From Cryptomeria japonica (Eukaryota; Streptophyta; Pinopsida; Cupressales; Cupressaceae), in contig NC_081409.1 of assembly GCF_030272615.1 (NCBI RefSeq), forward strand, positions 205,155,364-205,219,363: a DNA stretch of 64,000 nt. The letters are read 5' to 3'. Positions 34,671 through 47,551 of this stretch are shown here, in pieces. The position numbers and the translations under genes were made by a program. The notes below the pieces were generated by a model. The model saw only the letters and a program-made list of their open reading frames with translations. It did no database searches and was not told the DNA's origin. Numbering within the stretch: position 1 is the first letter of the stretch; each line of letters starts with the position of its first letter.

Positions 34671-37390
34671 AACACTTTATTCACTTTACTCTTCATGCTT
34701 CAATCACTTCATGTTTTTTTTTCATTGCATACATTAGACACATTTTGACATTATAGGAAAATGGATAGCACTAGGATATGTAGATAGATTATCATCATCC
34801 AAACCATATCAAAAATCATCCTCCATCAACCCTTAGTTGAATGATAACTAAACTTCACCTACTAGCTTTGGACCAATTCACATCAAAATGCACACAAAAC
34901 TAGTTAGCCACAAGTTTCTCACAAACACGTGGAAAAACCAATCTAAACTAACCAAAAGTGCTAACTTATCTAGTTCAACAAAAAAATCTTGTAAGACACC
35001 TTATGGTCTGTTTTTATTTGTTTTCAATGGTCAAAGGTTCACTATAAATTAGGAACCAAACAATGTTTCCTGTGATTTTAGGAACTACCAAAATCTTTGT
35101 CTCATAACCAATTTTACCCAAAATTTCACCAAATAAAAAATGGAAGCACCCAATAAGAAAATGTTCAAAATGATTTTCTCAAAACATGCATACCTTTCTC
35201 AAAACTTACCCTATTGATTGTTCAACCCCATTATGAAAGAAATCAATACACTATAAGGAACCAAGAATAGGAACAAGAACCATTGATAATTTTCATAGTT
35301 CTCAGAACAGAGAAAACAACTAATCACCTTTACTTATTGAAAAATTCTCTAAGGCATGAAAGAAATAAACAATACAAGGCAATGAATTGGTAACCCATCG
35401 ATAGTTATGATGGTTCTAAGAATAGTTATTGAAAACAATTGAAGTTCTTAGAACCACTTAAAGCTCAGATTGATACAATTTCCTTTCAATGATCTCCATC
35501 TACTATTGTATTAGAACTTGCCACTTTGTAGAGGGGATTTCTTATCAGCATAATAATATATCAAATACAAATAAAGAAAATATAAACTAATTTTACTACT
35601 GATATTTTTAATATGCTAAAAATATTACAATTTGTTGAGCCACTATGACATAAATGTATCAAATCAATTTTCAAAACAACCAAAAGCTCGAACACTTTAT
35701 TCACTTTACTTTTTCTTTGTGCCTTGCACACTTCATGCTTCTTTCCATTGCGTTCATTAGACACATTTTGATATTACAAGGAAATGGATAGCACTAGGAT
35801 ATGTAGAAAAAAATCATCTTATAAACCACACAAAAATCAACCTCCATCAATCCTCAAGTAAGAAGTTGAATGATAACTAAATTCCACATACTAGCTTTGA
35901 ACCAATTCACATAAAAATGCATGCAAAACTAGTTAACCACAAGTTTCTCGTAAACATAGAAAAACCCATGTAAATAGAACAAAAGTGCTAACTTATCTAG
36001 TTCAACACAAAAATCATGTAAGATACCTTTTGTTTAGTTTTTATGTGTTTGTAAAGGGTCAAAAGATTCACTGGGAATTGGGAACCAATTAGTGGTTCTT
36101 GTGATTCTAGGTAGCCAATTTTATTCAAAAATTCATCAAATAAAAAATAAGCACCTAATAAGAAATCTTCAAGATGAATTTTCTCAAAACACATATACCT
36201 TGCTCAAAACTTACCTTATCGATGGTTTGGCCTCATTAGGAAAGAAATAAATGCACAACAAGGAATCGACAATAGGATCAAGAACCATCAATGATTTTCA
36301 TGGTTACTCGAATCAAGAAAACAACTAATCACCTAAATACTTGACTAAAATAATTTTTAAGGCATGAAAGGAATTGGTGGATGGGAGATAAGGAATTGGA
36401 AACCCATCTATAGTTTTGATGGTTGTAACAATAATTGTCAACAAAATTGGAGCTTCCTAAAACCGTTAAAAGATTTGATCGTCCATTACATCTCCATTAT
36501 AAATCCAATTTTCTTTGAATTTGAATCATAATTACCCATTTGATTATTTTACAAGATGCAAGGTTCAAACATCCCCCAAACATTGAAACTTTTAGATTTT
36601 AAAATTTGAGGAATTGATAATGACCTAGGAAGGGAACACTCAACCAATAACACATATCAACCAAATTACTCTTATGAAAATTTTTAAATTGATTATTTAT
36701 GAAAGAACATAAAAATGGGAACATCACAAACAAAAAAAAAGGAAGGGACTTAAGAAAAAATACAATGAGAAATTTGAGTCCCTAAACCCACATCCCCTTA
36801 AAAATAAAACGCCTATAAGCCTTCCTATTAAATATGCTCATTATGGACCATTATATTGGGATAAACTTTCTATACCAAAAAACATGCACATTGATGGGGG
36901 TGATAAAGAGAAAAGGACCATTGTGGTGTGTCAACAGAAGCAACTACTCTTCCACCAAAGTTGTGATATTTCTCAAATACCCAAAGAAAAATAATTCCAC
37001 AATAAACAATAAATACAAGCCTCACAATTAGTGAAAGCTACAAACTCATGAAAAGTTTTCTAACAACAATTAATTTGCAGGAAGTGTGGAAGCAAAAAAC
37101 TGTTCCTCATAAGATGATTGTTATTAACATTCTCTGTAATTGTAGGATCCCACATGTTCGTTTGAGACTTATAATGGTCATCTAATCACTAAGAACAATT
37201 TCCATTCAATGATTTCCACTTACTATTGTATGAGAACTTGCCACCTCTTAGAGGGGAATTCTTATCAACGTAATAATATATCAAACACAATAAAAGGAAA
37301 TATTATCAATTTATTTTGGTATTGATGTTTTTGATCTATTAAAAATAGTATAATTTTGTAAACCACACTGACATTTTTTTCAAATCAACT
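34671..37390. repeat. ~1020-bp direct duplication, second copy interrupted
   Basis: The sequence beginning aacactttattcactttac at 34671 recurs at 35691 and the copies stay alignable for several hundred bases. Landmarks are catta-acacattttga-atta, ggaaatggatagcactagga and tagttagccacaagtttctc. Copy 1 has an end segment near 35478-35640 (aatttcctttcaatgatctc, tagaggggatttcttatc). In copy 2 the matching segment appears only at about 37195-37385, so ~690 bp (about 36490-37190) lies inside copy 2 as an insertion or unrelated sequence. The repeat is noncoding. Confidence 0.7.
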
Positions 37391-38334
37391 TTTTTTATTT
37401 CATCATGTTTTGTTTTAAAGCTAAATGACTTCACTAACTTTGTCTAGATGTCCATGTGAATATATGAGTCAATGAGTTTGACTCAAAAATTATGCAATCG
37501 AATAGACTGATAAATCATCATAATCTTTATCATTTTTTTTTTAGCTAACATCAAAATAATAACATATTTAAAGTCTCCATCAATCTCCTTCATAAACTCT
37601 AATCTTTTCCATGCATCCAATTTAAAAAATCATAGGTATTTACATGGTCCTATAATAAAAGACTTTTTAGGTTTTCCACAAATGGCAAGTTTTTTCTTCA
37701 CCCTCTATCATTCCTTATGAAAATATACACCATCTAAATTTATTAGTTCATGCCCATAGGAAACTATAGCAAAGGAGTCAAAATTAAACAGTGTTTAACC
37801 TAAATTGCAACAACCAGTTAGAATTCAGTATTTTCTAAGATTTGTTTTCTATACAGTAGTTCCTCTAGTAAAGTTGCATATATTTTAAAGCAATTATTAC
37901 TTTAAAATATTTTGGCATAATATTATTCGGCTATGTTTGTGGTTGCAAGATGCCAGGCAAGCTTTATATGCTCCTAATGCAAGAGAACACATATCTCTCA
38001 AGAGATTGTAGATAACAAACACATGAGGTTGCAGGTCAAATGGATAGTTGGCATTAAGGGTTTTATATTTGATGCATGCAAATAGAGGTGGACCGTGTTG
38101 GATTTTATTCTCTTCCAATATTCATTACTCTTCCCTCATGTTTTTGGTTGTAGCAACAAGTATATGGGGAGGCGATAGGGTTAAGTGGCAATGAAGCTCC
38201 AGATCACCACACAAGGCGATGATGTACAAGCTCATGGACCTCTCTCTCACCATGCTCATTCTAAATGACAATAATTTAAATGATGCCATGAATTAATACT
38301 TGTAAGTAATTTCTCTATGTTTAAATAGGGGAGA
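37391..38334. other. AT-rich intergenic sequence
   Basis: No gene or clear repeat structure was seen. The longest frame (37897-38118, minus) lacks coding character. Confidence 0.45.
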
Positions 38335-39320
38335 GTAGCCAATACGTGCACACCCTAACTTCGGGGGCGCCACGTAGACCCAGAGACCAAGTTTGACCCT
38401 CGACTAGCTCAGCAGGTGAGTTGATAACCCCAAATCGTGAGGTGGATGTCCACTCCTTTCATTTGTCACATGTCCGTCGCACATTGGTTTGAGGTGTCGA
38501 AAAATTGTCATTTTGTACCCCCGACCAGAACGTTGGCGGACCCACCCCGTTACCTGTCGACAATATTTGACAGTCTCGAACGCGGTTTACGCATGGCGAA
38601 TTTTTAGATGACAACCCATTTCACCGAGCTCTCCCTCTAAAAATGACGCCGCCACTTTCAAACTTTCCAACCTACCGCATTAACTCTGCCTCCACTCGCC
38701 CTATGTCCAGCTAGCCCATAACATTTTTCGAGCAAATAAGCATTCATGGCATTCATCTCCCCGCATTTCGCTCCTGTGAAGGTCGTCCACTTTGTGCACT
38801 TTCTCTAGTGAAGGGTTTCAATCACCTCACTTCATGTTCGCCATGGCATGCAACCAAATCAGCAAGGACCCAGAACATGTGCACCTTTGGCCGAGTATGC
38901 GATTTGTTTTTGTCCTTCAAATTCTGGGTTGTGGTCAAATTTTTTGCCCTTGTTCCATTGTTTGACATTTCATTTGGTTTTTGTAGGGTTCAGCTATGAC
39001 GAGGACGCGTTGCGGTGGCTGTGGCAGACAAATGATGGCTTCCCCTTCGACCCATGTGAGAAAATATCCTCACTAAGGCATGTTGATTCCAGTTTTTTGT
39101 TTGAAGGCTACTTCCCTTTGGTATTTTGGTTTGTTTATTTTCATTCTTTGTCTTTCTAGAAGTCTTTGTGTTTCTGAGCACAACACGATGTGTTCTTGAA
39201 CACAATTACATGCCAAAAGGGAATCATAATCCTCTGTTCAAGGCTCCTTGTTCTTTTTTTGCTCACTGCTGCGAGAAGATGGGTTTACATTTCTTGCATC
39301 TCTTTTTCTTTTGATGGCTT
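38335..39320. other. GC-richer unclassified segment
   Basis: This block is distinctly less AT-rich than both neighbours. It begins with acgtgcacaccctaacttcg (38344), and the nearly identical acgtgcgcaccctaactttg occurs at 41195, after the tandem arrays, in the same orientation. That makes the pair possible ends or repeated modules of one ~2.9-kb unit. The short open frames (for example 38808-38999) are not convincing genes, although tttttgtag before 38989 could be a splice acceptor. Confidence 0.35.
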
Positions 39321-39340
39321 CTAATCGATGTACAGCTGAA

Positions 39341-39480
39341 TTTTGTTTGAGGGTTTGAGGGTTCGAGGATTTGAATTGATATATGTTGAAATTTTGTTTG
39401 AGGGTTTGAGGGTTCGAGGATTTGAATTGATATATGTTGGAATTTTGTTTGAGGGTTCAAGGATTTAAATTGATATATTT
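39341..39480. repeat. 51-bp tandem repeat, about 2.7 copies
   Basis: The unit includes gaattttgtttgagggttt, gagggttcgaggatttgaa and ttgatatatgtt. The copies are almost identical. Since 51 is divisible by 3, the minus strand shows a repeated 17-residue frame (NPQTKFQHISIQILEPS), which I treat as a by-product. Confidence 0.85.
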
Positions 39481-39869
39481 GTTACATGGTTTCAATTCTT
39501 GAATGCTTTGGAGAGTTCAATGCCTTCAGTTTCCAAGGGTTTTAATTTGTCGAATGTTAGAATTTTTTAGGGTTTATGGGTTTCTCGGTTTCAATGGTTC
39601 AAGTGTATATTTGAATATTCGAATGTTTGAGTCTTTGTGAGTATGTGGGTTTGTGGGTTTGAGGGTTTGAATACTTTCACTTCAATACATTGCTTTAATG
39701 CTTAAATGTGCATTGCTTCAACACTTAAATGGTTAGATGTCTGCCACTGGTTCAAAGGGTTTCACTGTTTGAATGGTTTCATTTTCTTGATTTTTACCAA
39801 ATTTCAATACATTGCTTCAATGCTTAAATGTACATTCAATTCTTCAATGGTTACATGTCTGAGGGTGTA

Positions 39870-41190
39870 CACTCAATAAAATGAAGATTATTTGGTTGAT
39901 TGTGACTTAATGGTTGTCACATTTTAATATTTATCATGTTTCAATATTTGTCATGTTTCAATAGTTTCAATGTCATCAAATTTCAATAGTTTCAATGCTT
40001 GTCATGTTTCAATAGTTTCAATGCTTGTCATGTTTCAATAGTTTCAATGTTGTCATGTTTCAATAGTTTCAATACTTGTCAAGTTTTAGTAGTTTCAATG
40101 TTTCTTTCAAATAATGCATAAATAGTAAATTAGAAACCCTCAAACCCTTAGACATGAACAGTGGCATGTATGTGCAAATGTGTATGTACCTATGTATGTA
40201 TATGCTCATGTGTATGTATTTACACATGTCCATGCACATGTCTATGTATTTACACATGTGTATGCACATGTCTATGTATGTACACATGTGCATGAATCTA
40301 CATGTGTATGAATCTAATTAAATGAAGTTTATTTGGTTGATTGAGAGTTAGTTGTCAAGTTACTTTTATTGTTCTTTCAATGAACTCATTAATGGTTGTC
40401 ATGTTTCAATAGTTCATGATGTTTCAATAGTTTCAATGTTGTCATATTTCAATAGTTTCAATATTGTCATATTTCAATAGTTTCAATGTTGTCATATTTC
40501 AATAGTTTCAATATTGTCATATTTCCATAGTTTCAATACTTGTCAAGTTTAAGTAGTTTCAATGTTTCTTTCAAATAATGCATAAACAGTAAATTATAAA
40601 CCCTCAAACCCTTAGACATGAACAATGGCATGTATGTGCAAATGTGTATGCACATGTGTGTGTATATACGCATGTGTATGCATATACTCATGTGTATTCA
40701 CATGTGTATGCATTTACACATGTCTATGTATTTACACATGTGTATGCACATGTCTATGCATGTACAAATGTTTATGAATCTAATTAAATGAAGTTTATTT
40801 GGTTGATTGCAAGTTAGTTGTCAAGATACTTTTACTATTCTTTTAATAAACTCATAAATGGTTGTCATGGCTGCATAAATAGTATATTAGAAACCCTCAA
40901 ACCCTTAGACATGAACAGTGGCATGTATGTACAAATGTGTATGTGTGTATATATTTACACATGTCCATGCACATGTCTATGTATTTACACGTGTAAGCAC
41001 ATGTCTATGTACATGTATGAATCTACATGACTTACAACTCAAATTTCAAGACATTCACTCTATAGACATGTACATTTATGTATGTATATACATGTATATA
41101 CATATGTGCATGTACATATATATACAAAGGTGCATGTACATGTATATACATATGTGCTTGAACATGTATATATACATTGCTGTGAGGATC
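39870..41190. repeat. Composite tandem array: (tttcaatag)-type and (acatgtgtatgc)-type blocks in a higher-order unit
   Basis: Three block types alternate: a ~23-26-bp repeat catgtttcaatagtttcaat (39940-40095, 40400-40550); a constant block cataaatagtaaattagaaa followed by ccctcaaacccttagacatg (near 40120, 40582, 40874); and an alternating purine-pyrimidine-rich acatgtgtatgcacatgtct array (40160-40310, 40625-40770, 40920-41170). The linker aatgaagtttatttggttga recurs near 39880, 40321 and 40788. The higher-order unit is ~460 bp, with the last copy shorter. The TG/CA-rich parts could adopt non-B DNA. Confidence 0.75.
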
Positions 41191-41289
41191 CACTACGTGC
41201 GCACCCTAACTTTGGGGACAACGTGCCATGCCAAATGGACTGAGAGAACAACTTTGAACTATGCCCAAGTACTTCGTTGATCTCCATTC

Positions 41290-42229
41290 ACATGTAATGT
41301 GATGATTGGGCTAATATGTCAACAATTAGAACAAGAGTGCAAGTGCAAGGTAATGAGTAACAAATTTGCGGAAGTGTGCATTGGAAAACGTTCTCTTAAA
41401 AATGGGGGCCCGTTTATGCTTCGAGCTCCCGAGTCGAAAGGTAACAGGGGCCCAAAGCTAAAATAAATGGGCCCCCATTTTGTTCTAAAATAGGGCCCCA
41501 CTTTTAAACAAAATGAGGGCCCATTTTTAAAAAACAGGCCCCCTGTTTCTAAATCGTATTTTAGCCTTTTGTTTGGGTGAATTTTTTCATTTTCACCCTG
41601 GAAGTGAAGTGAGAAAAAAAGATCAAAAATGGGCCCCTGTGCTATGGATTCCATTTCAAGCCTCCACCACTATCCCAGGTACACATTCAATCATCTATTT
41701 TCACATTTCGTAATTTTCTTGTATATTTTTCCTGTTTTTTGTGTATTATTTTAGTTTTTTTTTAAAGTAGCCTATAAATAAATTTGGTTTTACATTTGTA
41801 TATTCTTAATTTTGATCTGAAATATTCTTCAATAGTTAACCCTAAACCCTAATCAACAAATTTCCAAATCAAAACCAAACCTAAATAGTTAACAAAACAA
41901 AATATCAAATTAGGTATCTCAGAAACATCAAAATGAAAATGAAATCGAAACAAAAACAAAAATGAAAATGAAAATGAAACAAAAACGAAAACGAAATCAA
42001 AACAAAACCGAAACTAAATTGAAATCAAAACAAAAACCAAAACCAAATTGAAATAAAATCAAAATGAAAAATTTAACCACTTCTAGCAAGCCACCATTCC
42101 AATTCCTAAAATTGAACATATGTACTAAAATTGTTCTTAATCCTCATTAGGCAATACAAAAGTTACCACTATTAGTATAACCTTAAAAGTAATTAACATT
42201 ATTCTTCAAATTTTAGATATCAAAGTTTA
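41290..42229. other. Intergenic sequence with low-complexity tracts
   Basis: Near 41400-41640 there are several gggcccc(c)att blocks on both strands. From about 41930 to 42075 there is a purine-rich aaaatgaaa/aaacaaaa simple repeat. No gene is seen. Confidence 0.5.
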
Positions 42230-43500
42230 GGCTTAGGTTTATGCCATGTCATGGCATAAAGGTCCTATTATGGTCCTATTTTGTCATGCGATGGTATAAA
42301 AGGACCAATTATGGACACATTATGCCATGATGGCATAATATGTCCTATTATGCCATGACATTACATAATGGGGTCCATCGTTGGTCCTATTATATCATGT
42401 CATGGCATAATAGGACCTATGATGCCATCATGGCATAATAGGACCTATGATGCCATCATGGCATAATAGGACCTATGATGCCATCATGGCATAATAGGAC
42501 CTATGATGCCATCATGGCATAATAGGTCCTATTATGCCATGACATTGCATAATAGTCCACCTATTATGCCATCATTGCATAATAGGTCCATAATAGGACC
42601 TATTAAGTCACAACATGACATGATTTTCTCTAATTTCCAACTTCATTATCTAATTCATCTCCAATACTGAAACTATGCTAATTTGACATGTTTACTTAGT
42701 ATGATAGGACCAATTATGGACCTATTATGCCATGATGGCATAATAGGTCCTATTATGCCATGACATTGCATAATAGGTCCTATTATGTGATGACATTGCA
42801 TAATAGGTCCATAGTTGGTCCTATTATATCATGTCATGGCATAATAGGACCTATTATGCCATCATGGCATAATAGGTCCTATTATGCCATGACATTGCAT
42901 AATAGTCCACCTATTATGCCATCATGGCATAACAGATCCATAATAGGACCTATTAAGCCACAACATGACAGGATTTTATTGAATTGCCAACTTCATCATC
43001 TAATTCATCTCCAACACTAAAACTATGCTAATTCGACATGTTTACTTAGTATTATAGGACCAATTCTAGACCTATTATGCCATGACATTGCATAATAGGT
43101 CCATAGTTGGTCCTAATATATCATGTCATGACATAATAGGACCTATTATGCCATCATGGCATAATAGGTCCTATTATTCCATGACATTGCATAATAGTCC
43201 ACCTATTATGCCATCATTGCATAACAGGTCCATAATAGGACCTATTAAGCCACAACATGACATGATTTTCTCGAATTGCCAACTTCATCATCTAATTCAT
43301 CTCCAACACTGAAGTACTAATTCAACATGTTTACTTAGTATGATAGGAGTAATTATGGACCTATTATGTCATGCCATGGCATAATAGGACCTATTATATC
43401 ATGGCATTGCATAATAGGACCTATTATGCCATGACGACATAATAAGTCCTATTATGCCATGACATTGCATAATAGGTCCATAGTTGGTGTCCTATGTTTT
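42230..43500. repeat. Second palindromic satellite (GCATAATAGGACCTATTATGC module)
   Basis: The array is built of self-complementary modules such as tatgccatgatggcataata and gcataataggtcctattatg. A 28-bp unit (gcataataggacctatgatg plus ccatcatg) is repeated perfectly four times near 42410-42525. A larger unit of ~290-345 bp, carrying cttcatcatctaattcatct and catgtttacttagtatgata, repeats three times (anchors near 42690, 43039 and 43329). It shares no long sequence with the 1-7314 satellite but has the same design of alternating palindromes. Confidence 0.85.
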
Positions 43501-45247
43501 TTAGCTAGGATTTTTAAAAACTTATAAATGTCCTATGTATCATTTAACATATCCACACCTAAAGGATTTGGTCTTGCATAAAAATTAAAAAAGAGAGAAA
43601 AGTAAACATAATTTTTTTATTCATGGGTGAAAACCATTCTTATGACACCTTGGACAAGTACCATGATGAAGACCAAATTCTTGCATCATGTATAATCTAT
43701 TTTTTAAAAGTACCCTACACTTAGGAGTATACCATAATCCATTCAAATTCTCTTTATTCTCAACCATCCTTGTCATCATCCATATCATGTATCTCACATT
43801 CCTAGTTTTTGACCTTGATTCAAGTGTTTTAATCATTTTGAGACATGTTTTAGGAAAATTCTAATATATAAAATCCTCTTTACAGAGAACTCCTACAAAA
43901 AAAATTAGAAGATGAGTAACATATATCCACATCTCTACCAAAGTAGGGAGTATGAGTTGAACATGTGATGCCTACCTAGGTAGATATCTACCCAAGTAAT
44001 CTTATCCTATCCTAGGTGCAAATATGCAATACAATAGTTAGCTAAATGCAAGAAAATAATGATGTACCAACAAAGTGAATGTACATATTGAGGTGATACA
44101 TAACATAAAAGAGAAACCACTAGATATCACATAATTTAATCTTTTATGTTTACTTCATATTATATTACCCCACTTGTAGGTCATGTTTAATATTTTCTCA
44201 CTTGATTTCCTTTTTTAATCCTACTTTTACTTCATATGTTTTATCTCCTATTTTTACATTATCTAATCTTTATTAATAACTACTAATTTCCCATAATGAT
44301 TTATGTCTTATACTTTAATCTTTGTTTTATCTTATAATCTTCAAGACTATTTGCTTCACATATGTTCATATAGTGTTTTTTTATCTTTATTGAAGCATTA
44401 TCTTATGTTTGTATATTGGTTAATATATCTTCTTAAAGTATTATCTTATGTTCATACATTGGGCAATTTATCACTTTAGATCATTTTTGTATATCCTTCC
44501 ATTTATATATAATTATATCTAGGTACACTGATAATTAGGTCTATATGATCTCTTACTCTTATGTCTAGTTACTAAAAACATGTTATTTATTATTTTTCAT
44601 CAATGACATCATCATTATTTTTTTTTTTTCAACAAGAGCATGCTATTTACAATCCTTTATTGTCATGCCTATTATTTTAGATAATATAATAGATTATCAC
44701 TATTTGATCACACATTTTTGCATCTTAGTGTCATATGATTGTGCCTCACATGATGATCTTGTATTGCTCTTATCTTGTATGATCTTATGATCATATCTTG
44801 GTTTATAGAGTGTAATGGTCTTACATTTCAATATCTTATTTTAAGCACTTATCATCAATCCTTATATATTCTTACACTAAGGAGGATCATCTTATTTCCC
44901 ACTTCTTTATTGATCTTATGTATGGAATATTTTATATTGATTTTAATAGTTGATGCATTTTACAAGAAATGAATGCATTAAATTGAATATATAATAGATC
45001 TATGAAGTTTCATTGAAAGATTTTATTAAGTTTTGTGCGCAAATTTTATATTTAAAGATTCAATAGTATGTACATGTATATTTTTTTAAGTTCAATATTA
45101 TATTATATTTCATGTGTATCTCATTCAATAACATAGAAATGTTACTATTTATAAATGTTTTTTTTAAAACTAAAATAGATTCTTATTTGACATATAGTTG
45201 TATATAATTCATGTATTTCTTTATATATGCAAGAGCTCTTTGTTATC
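43501..45247. other. AT-rich intergenic sequence
   Basis: A 71-codon minus-strand frame (43621-43836) contains CPRCHKNGFHP near its end and could be an exon fragment, but I see no supporting neighbours. The rest has no coding signal. Confidence 0.4.
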
Positions 45248-47109
45248 ATGGATGTCTTTGACATAGATGAACTATTAGGTGAAAATCCCCCACCACAACC
45301 CCCTCCTCCTCCTCCTCCACCTCCACCTCCACCTCCACCTCCACCCCCTAGATTGGATGAAATTCGTTTAAGAGAACAAACTAATGAAAACCTACAAGTG
45401 ATTGAACAAAATATTACTGCTATCCAAAATGAGCCAATCACGCCACCCCGTCTTCTAGAGTTTGCAAAATCAATGCAAACTGTTGTCGAGTCAGTTAGAT
45501 CTATTGATTCTCAATTAGATCAATTTAATAGACAATGACAAGAGTTGCGTGATTTTTATGTCGATGGTTTAACTTATAGGCAAATCACTGATCTCAAAAT
45601 AACTGAAGCTCATTTATGTCCATATTTTACTAACCCAAAAACAAGAGAACCAATGCAACCTAACCAGAAAAGAATTTCAATTAGGTGGTGTGTGCATCCA
45701 AAAATGGCTAGACACTTTTGGGATAGATGGTGGATGGTTTTTGATTATCCACCACATCGTAATTATGAGGTCCCTTTTTATTTTTTGAAGAAATTATACT
45801 GTGAGTTTGTAATGCACCAAAAACCAAATTATTTTGATATTAAGTCATTCCAAGGTGTTGGTCGTGGAATGCCACGACATAGATTAGGGGCACAGAGTAA
45901 TAATCCCCTACCAGATCCACCCATAGTTCCACTTGTTGCTCCGTCGATTCCTGCAGATGTGTAAAATACATCATTCATTTCGACATTAGATGCTTTGACT
46001 TCCCTCATAGGTAACCTGAGTGAGCAAGCTACTCACATGGCAACTGCTCCTCGATAGATGCCACATATGTGTTTGAGTTGTCATGAGACGTGTGTAGGTC
46101 CTACTGTTGATCCATGATCTGCTTCAGTTCCAGCTGAGCATGATGCAATAGATGATAGTATGATGACATCATATATGGATTTTCTTTTCTCTCATGATCA
46201 TCTTGACCAAGTATAGATATATATATACATGTACATGTCAATCTTTAAATACTTCATTAAATATAGGTATAAATTAAGTGCATGTCATTTTTTTATACAA
46301 TCTAATACTTCATTAAATAAAATTGGTTTATGTAGATAAGGACTACACCTAATATTAGAGTCAACATTGCATCTACTGGAACACAACTCGGCACACCTTA
46401 TGGGGTATAGTATCAATTTCTATCTAGACATTGTACTAGATTTTTAAGTTAATATGTTATCATTGTATACTATATAAATTTTCATGTTGATACATTGAAT
46501 GCTTCTTTCTCCAGGATTCAGGTCATGAGGGACCCTCTACATCACATCGAGCAGAGGGTGTGACTACTGTGACACCATCTATGGTATGTATCTTAGAATT
46601 CATAAATTAAATATGAACGCTTGCAACATTGTAACATAACTTGAAATTATTTAATACACATATATATGTTCACTAAATATGATTTCATTAAATGCATGTT
46701 TGTAGGTGGACACTACTATTAGGATAAGTTATCCTCATAATTTTTTTCAGAGCCAATTTGAATGCACATCGACATCCTTTGAGGTCTTAATATGTAATAC
46801 TTAATTTGATCTTATTTTGACTCTTAATTTAAGATTTAATTGGATAGTGTGAATTTGACCTTGTACAAGAGTTAGCTAGCACTACATTTGGTGTTGATAC
46901 TACACAAGATACTACTAGAGGATCTGATGAGCATATGGTAAGTCTGTAACTTAATTTATGAATTCCAACTATATTTGATAAATGATTCTTTTAATAGTTA
47001 ATTTCAAGTATTTTAATATTATTTTTTCCTTGTACAACATGAGACAAGTGGATTTGGACCACGTCCCAGGGAGAAGAGACCACGAGATGTTATTGATGAT
47101 AGCACTTAG
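45248..47109 (+). pseudogene. Six-exon decayed protein gene, unidentified
   Basis: Inferred exons are 45248-46210, 46336-46404, 46515-46583, 46706-46783, 46848-46937 and 47044-47109. All five introns have GT-AG ends and all are phase 0. Exons 2-6 are open and end in TAG after GFGPRPREKRPRDVIDDST, which has a basic nuclear-signal-like stretch. Exon 1 starts MDVFDIDELLGENPPP, then a long polyproline run, then a tryptophan-rich segment (RISIRWCVHPKMARHFWDRW). It carries four in-frame stops: TGA 45536, TAA 45962, TAG 46055 and TGA 46115. A C-to-T or G-to-A change could explain each. I do not recognise the family. The start could also be ATG 45227. Splice sites outlived the exon 1 frame, so decay is recent or the stops post-date function. 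Confidence 0.6.
45287..45350 (+). repeat. CCT/CCA triplet repeat encoding polyproline
   Basis: A run of cct, cca and ccc codons gives about 17-20 consecutive prolines near the N-terminus of the decayed gene. The mixed codons suggest an old expansion with later point changes. The complementary glycine-rich frame (45145-45441, minus) is a shadow. Confidence 0.85.
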
Positions 47110-47551
47110 ATTTTACTATTTATTTGGCTCTGATATGATGTACATGTACTTTTTTATGGACTTTTGCATAATAGGATTAGATCATATATATTTTGTGCAC
47201 ATTAGATATTATGTGGAGTTCATCGTGTTACCATCCAAATATATATATGGATTATGTGGACTTGAAATTTTATTTATGGAAGTTGTGCTTAAATAACTTT
47301 ATATGGATTATGTGGACTTGAAATTTAATTTTTGGAATTTTATTTAAATAACTTGTGATTAGATAAACTAAAGGTGTACATCATGAACTAACAATGATGA
47401 TGAGACCAAAGTATCAAAACATATTCTAAATTAAAAAGTATTAATCATCATAGATAAGCAAAATATATAATCAAATATATAATTAACATTACAATAATAA
47501 TGATGATAAGAGAAAAGTATCAAAACAAATATATTGAATAGAACTTGATTA

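Noticed and set aside
38808-39159. Plus-strand frames in the GC-richer block
   Set aside because: Two overlapping frames in different phases, neither with a recognised domain. The GC content alone can keep frames open.
39263-39460. Minus-strand repeat protein frame (NPQTKFQHISIQILEPS repeats)
   Set aside because: Explained by a 51-bp tandem repeat whose length is divisible by three.
40140-41170. Cys/Met/Tyr-rich frames (for example 40918-41280)
   Set aside because: Translations of the acatgtgtatgc simple repeat.
43621-43836. Minus-strand frame ending CPRCHKNGFHP
   Set aside because: The CxxC motif is suggestive but the frame is isolated, with no neighbouring exons or flanking element structure.
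45145-45441. Glycine-rich protein frame on the minus strand
   Set aside because: It is the complement of the polyproline triplet repeat in exon 1 of the plus-strand decayed gene.
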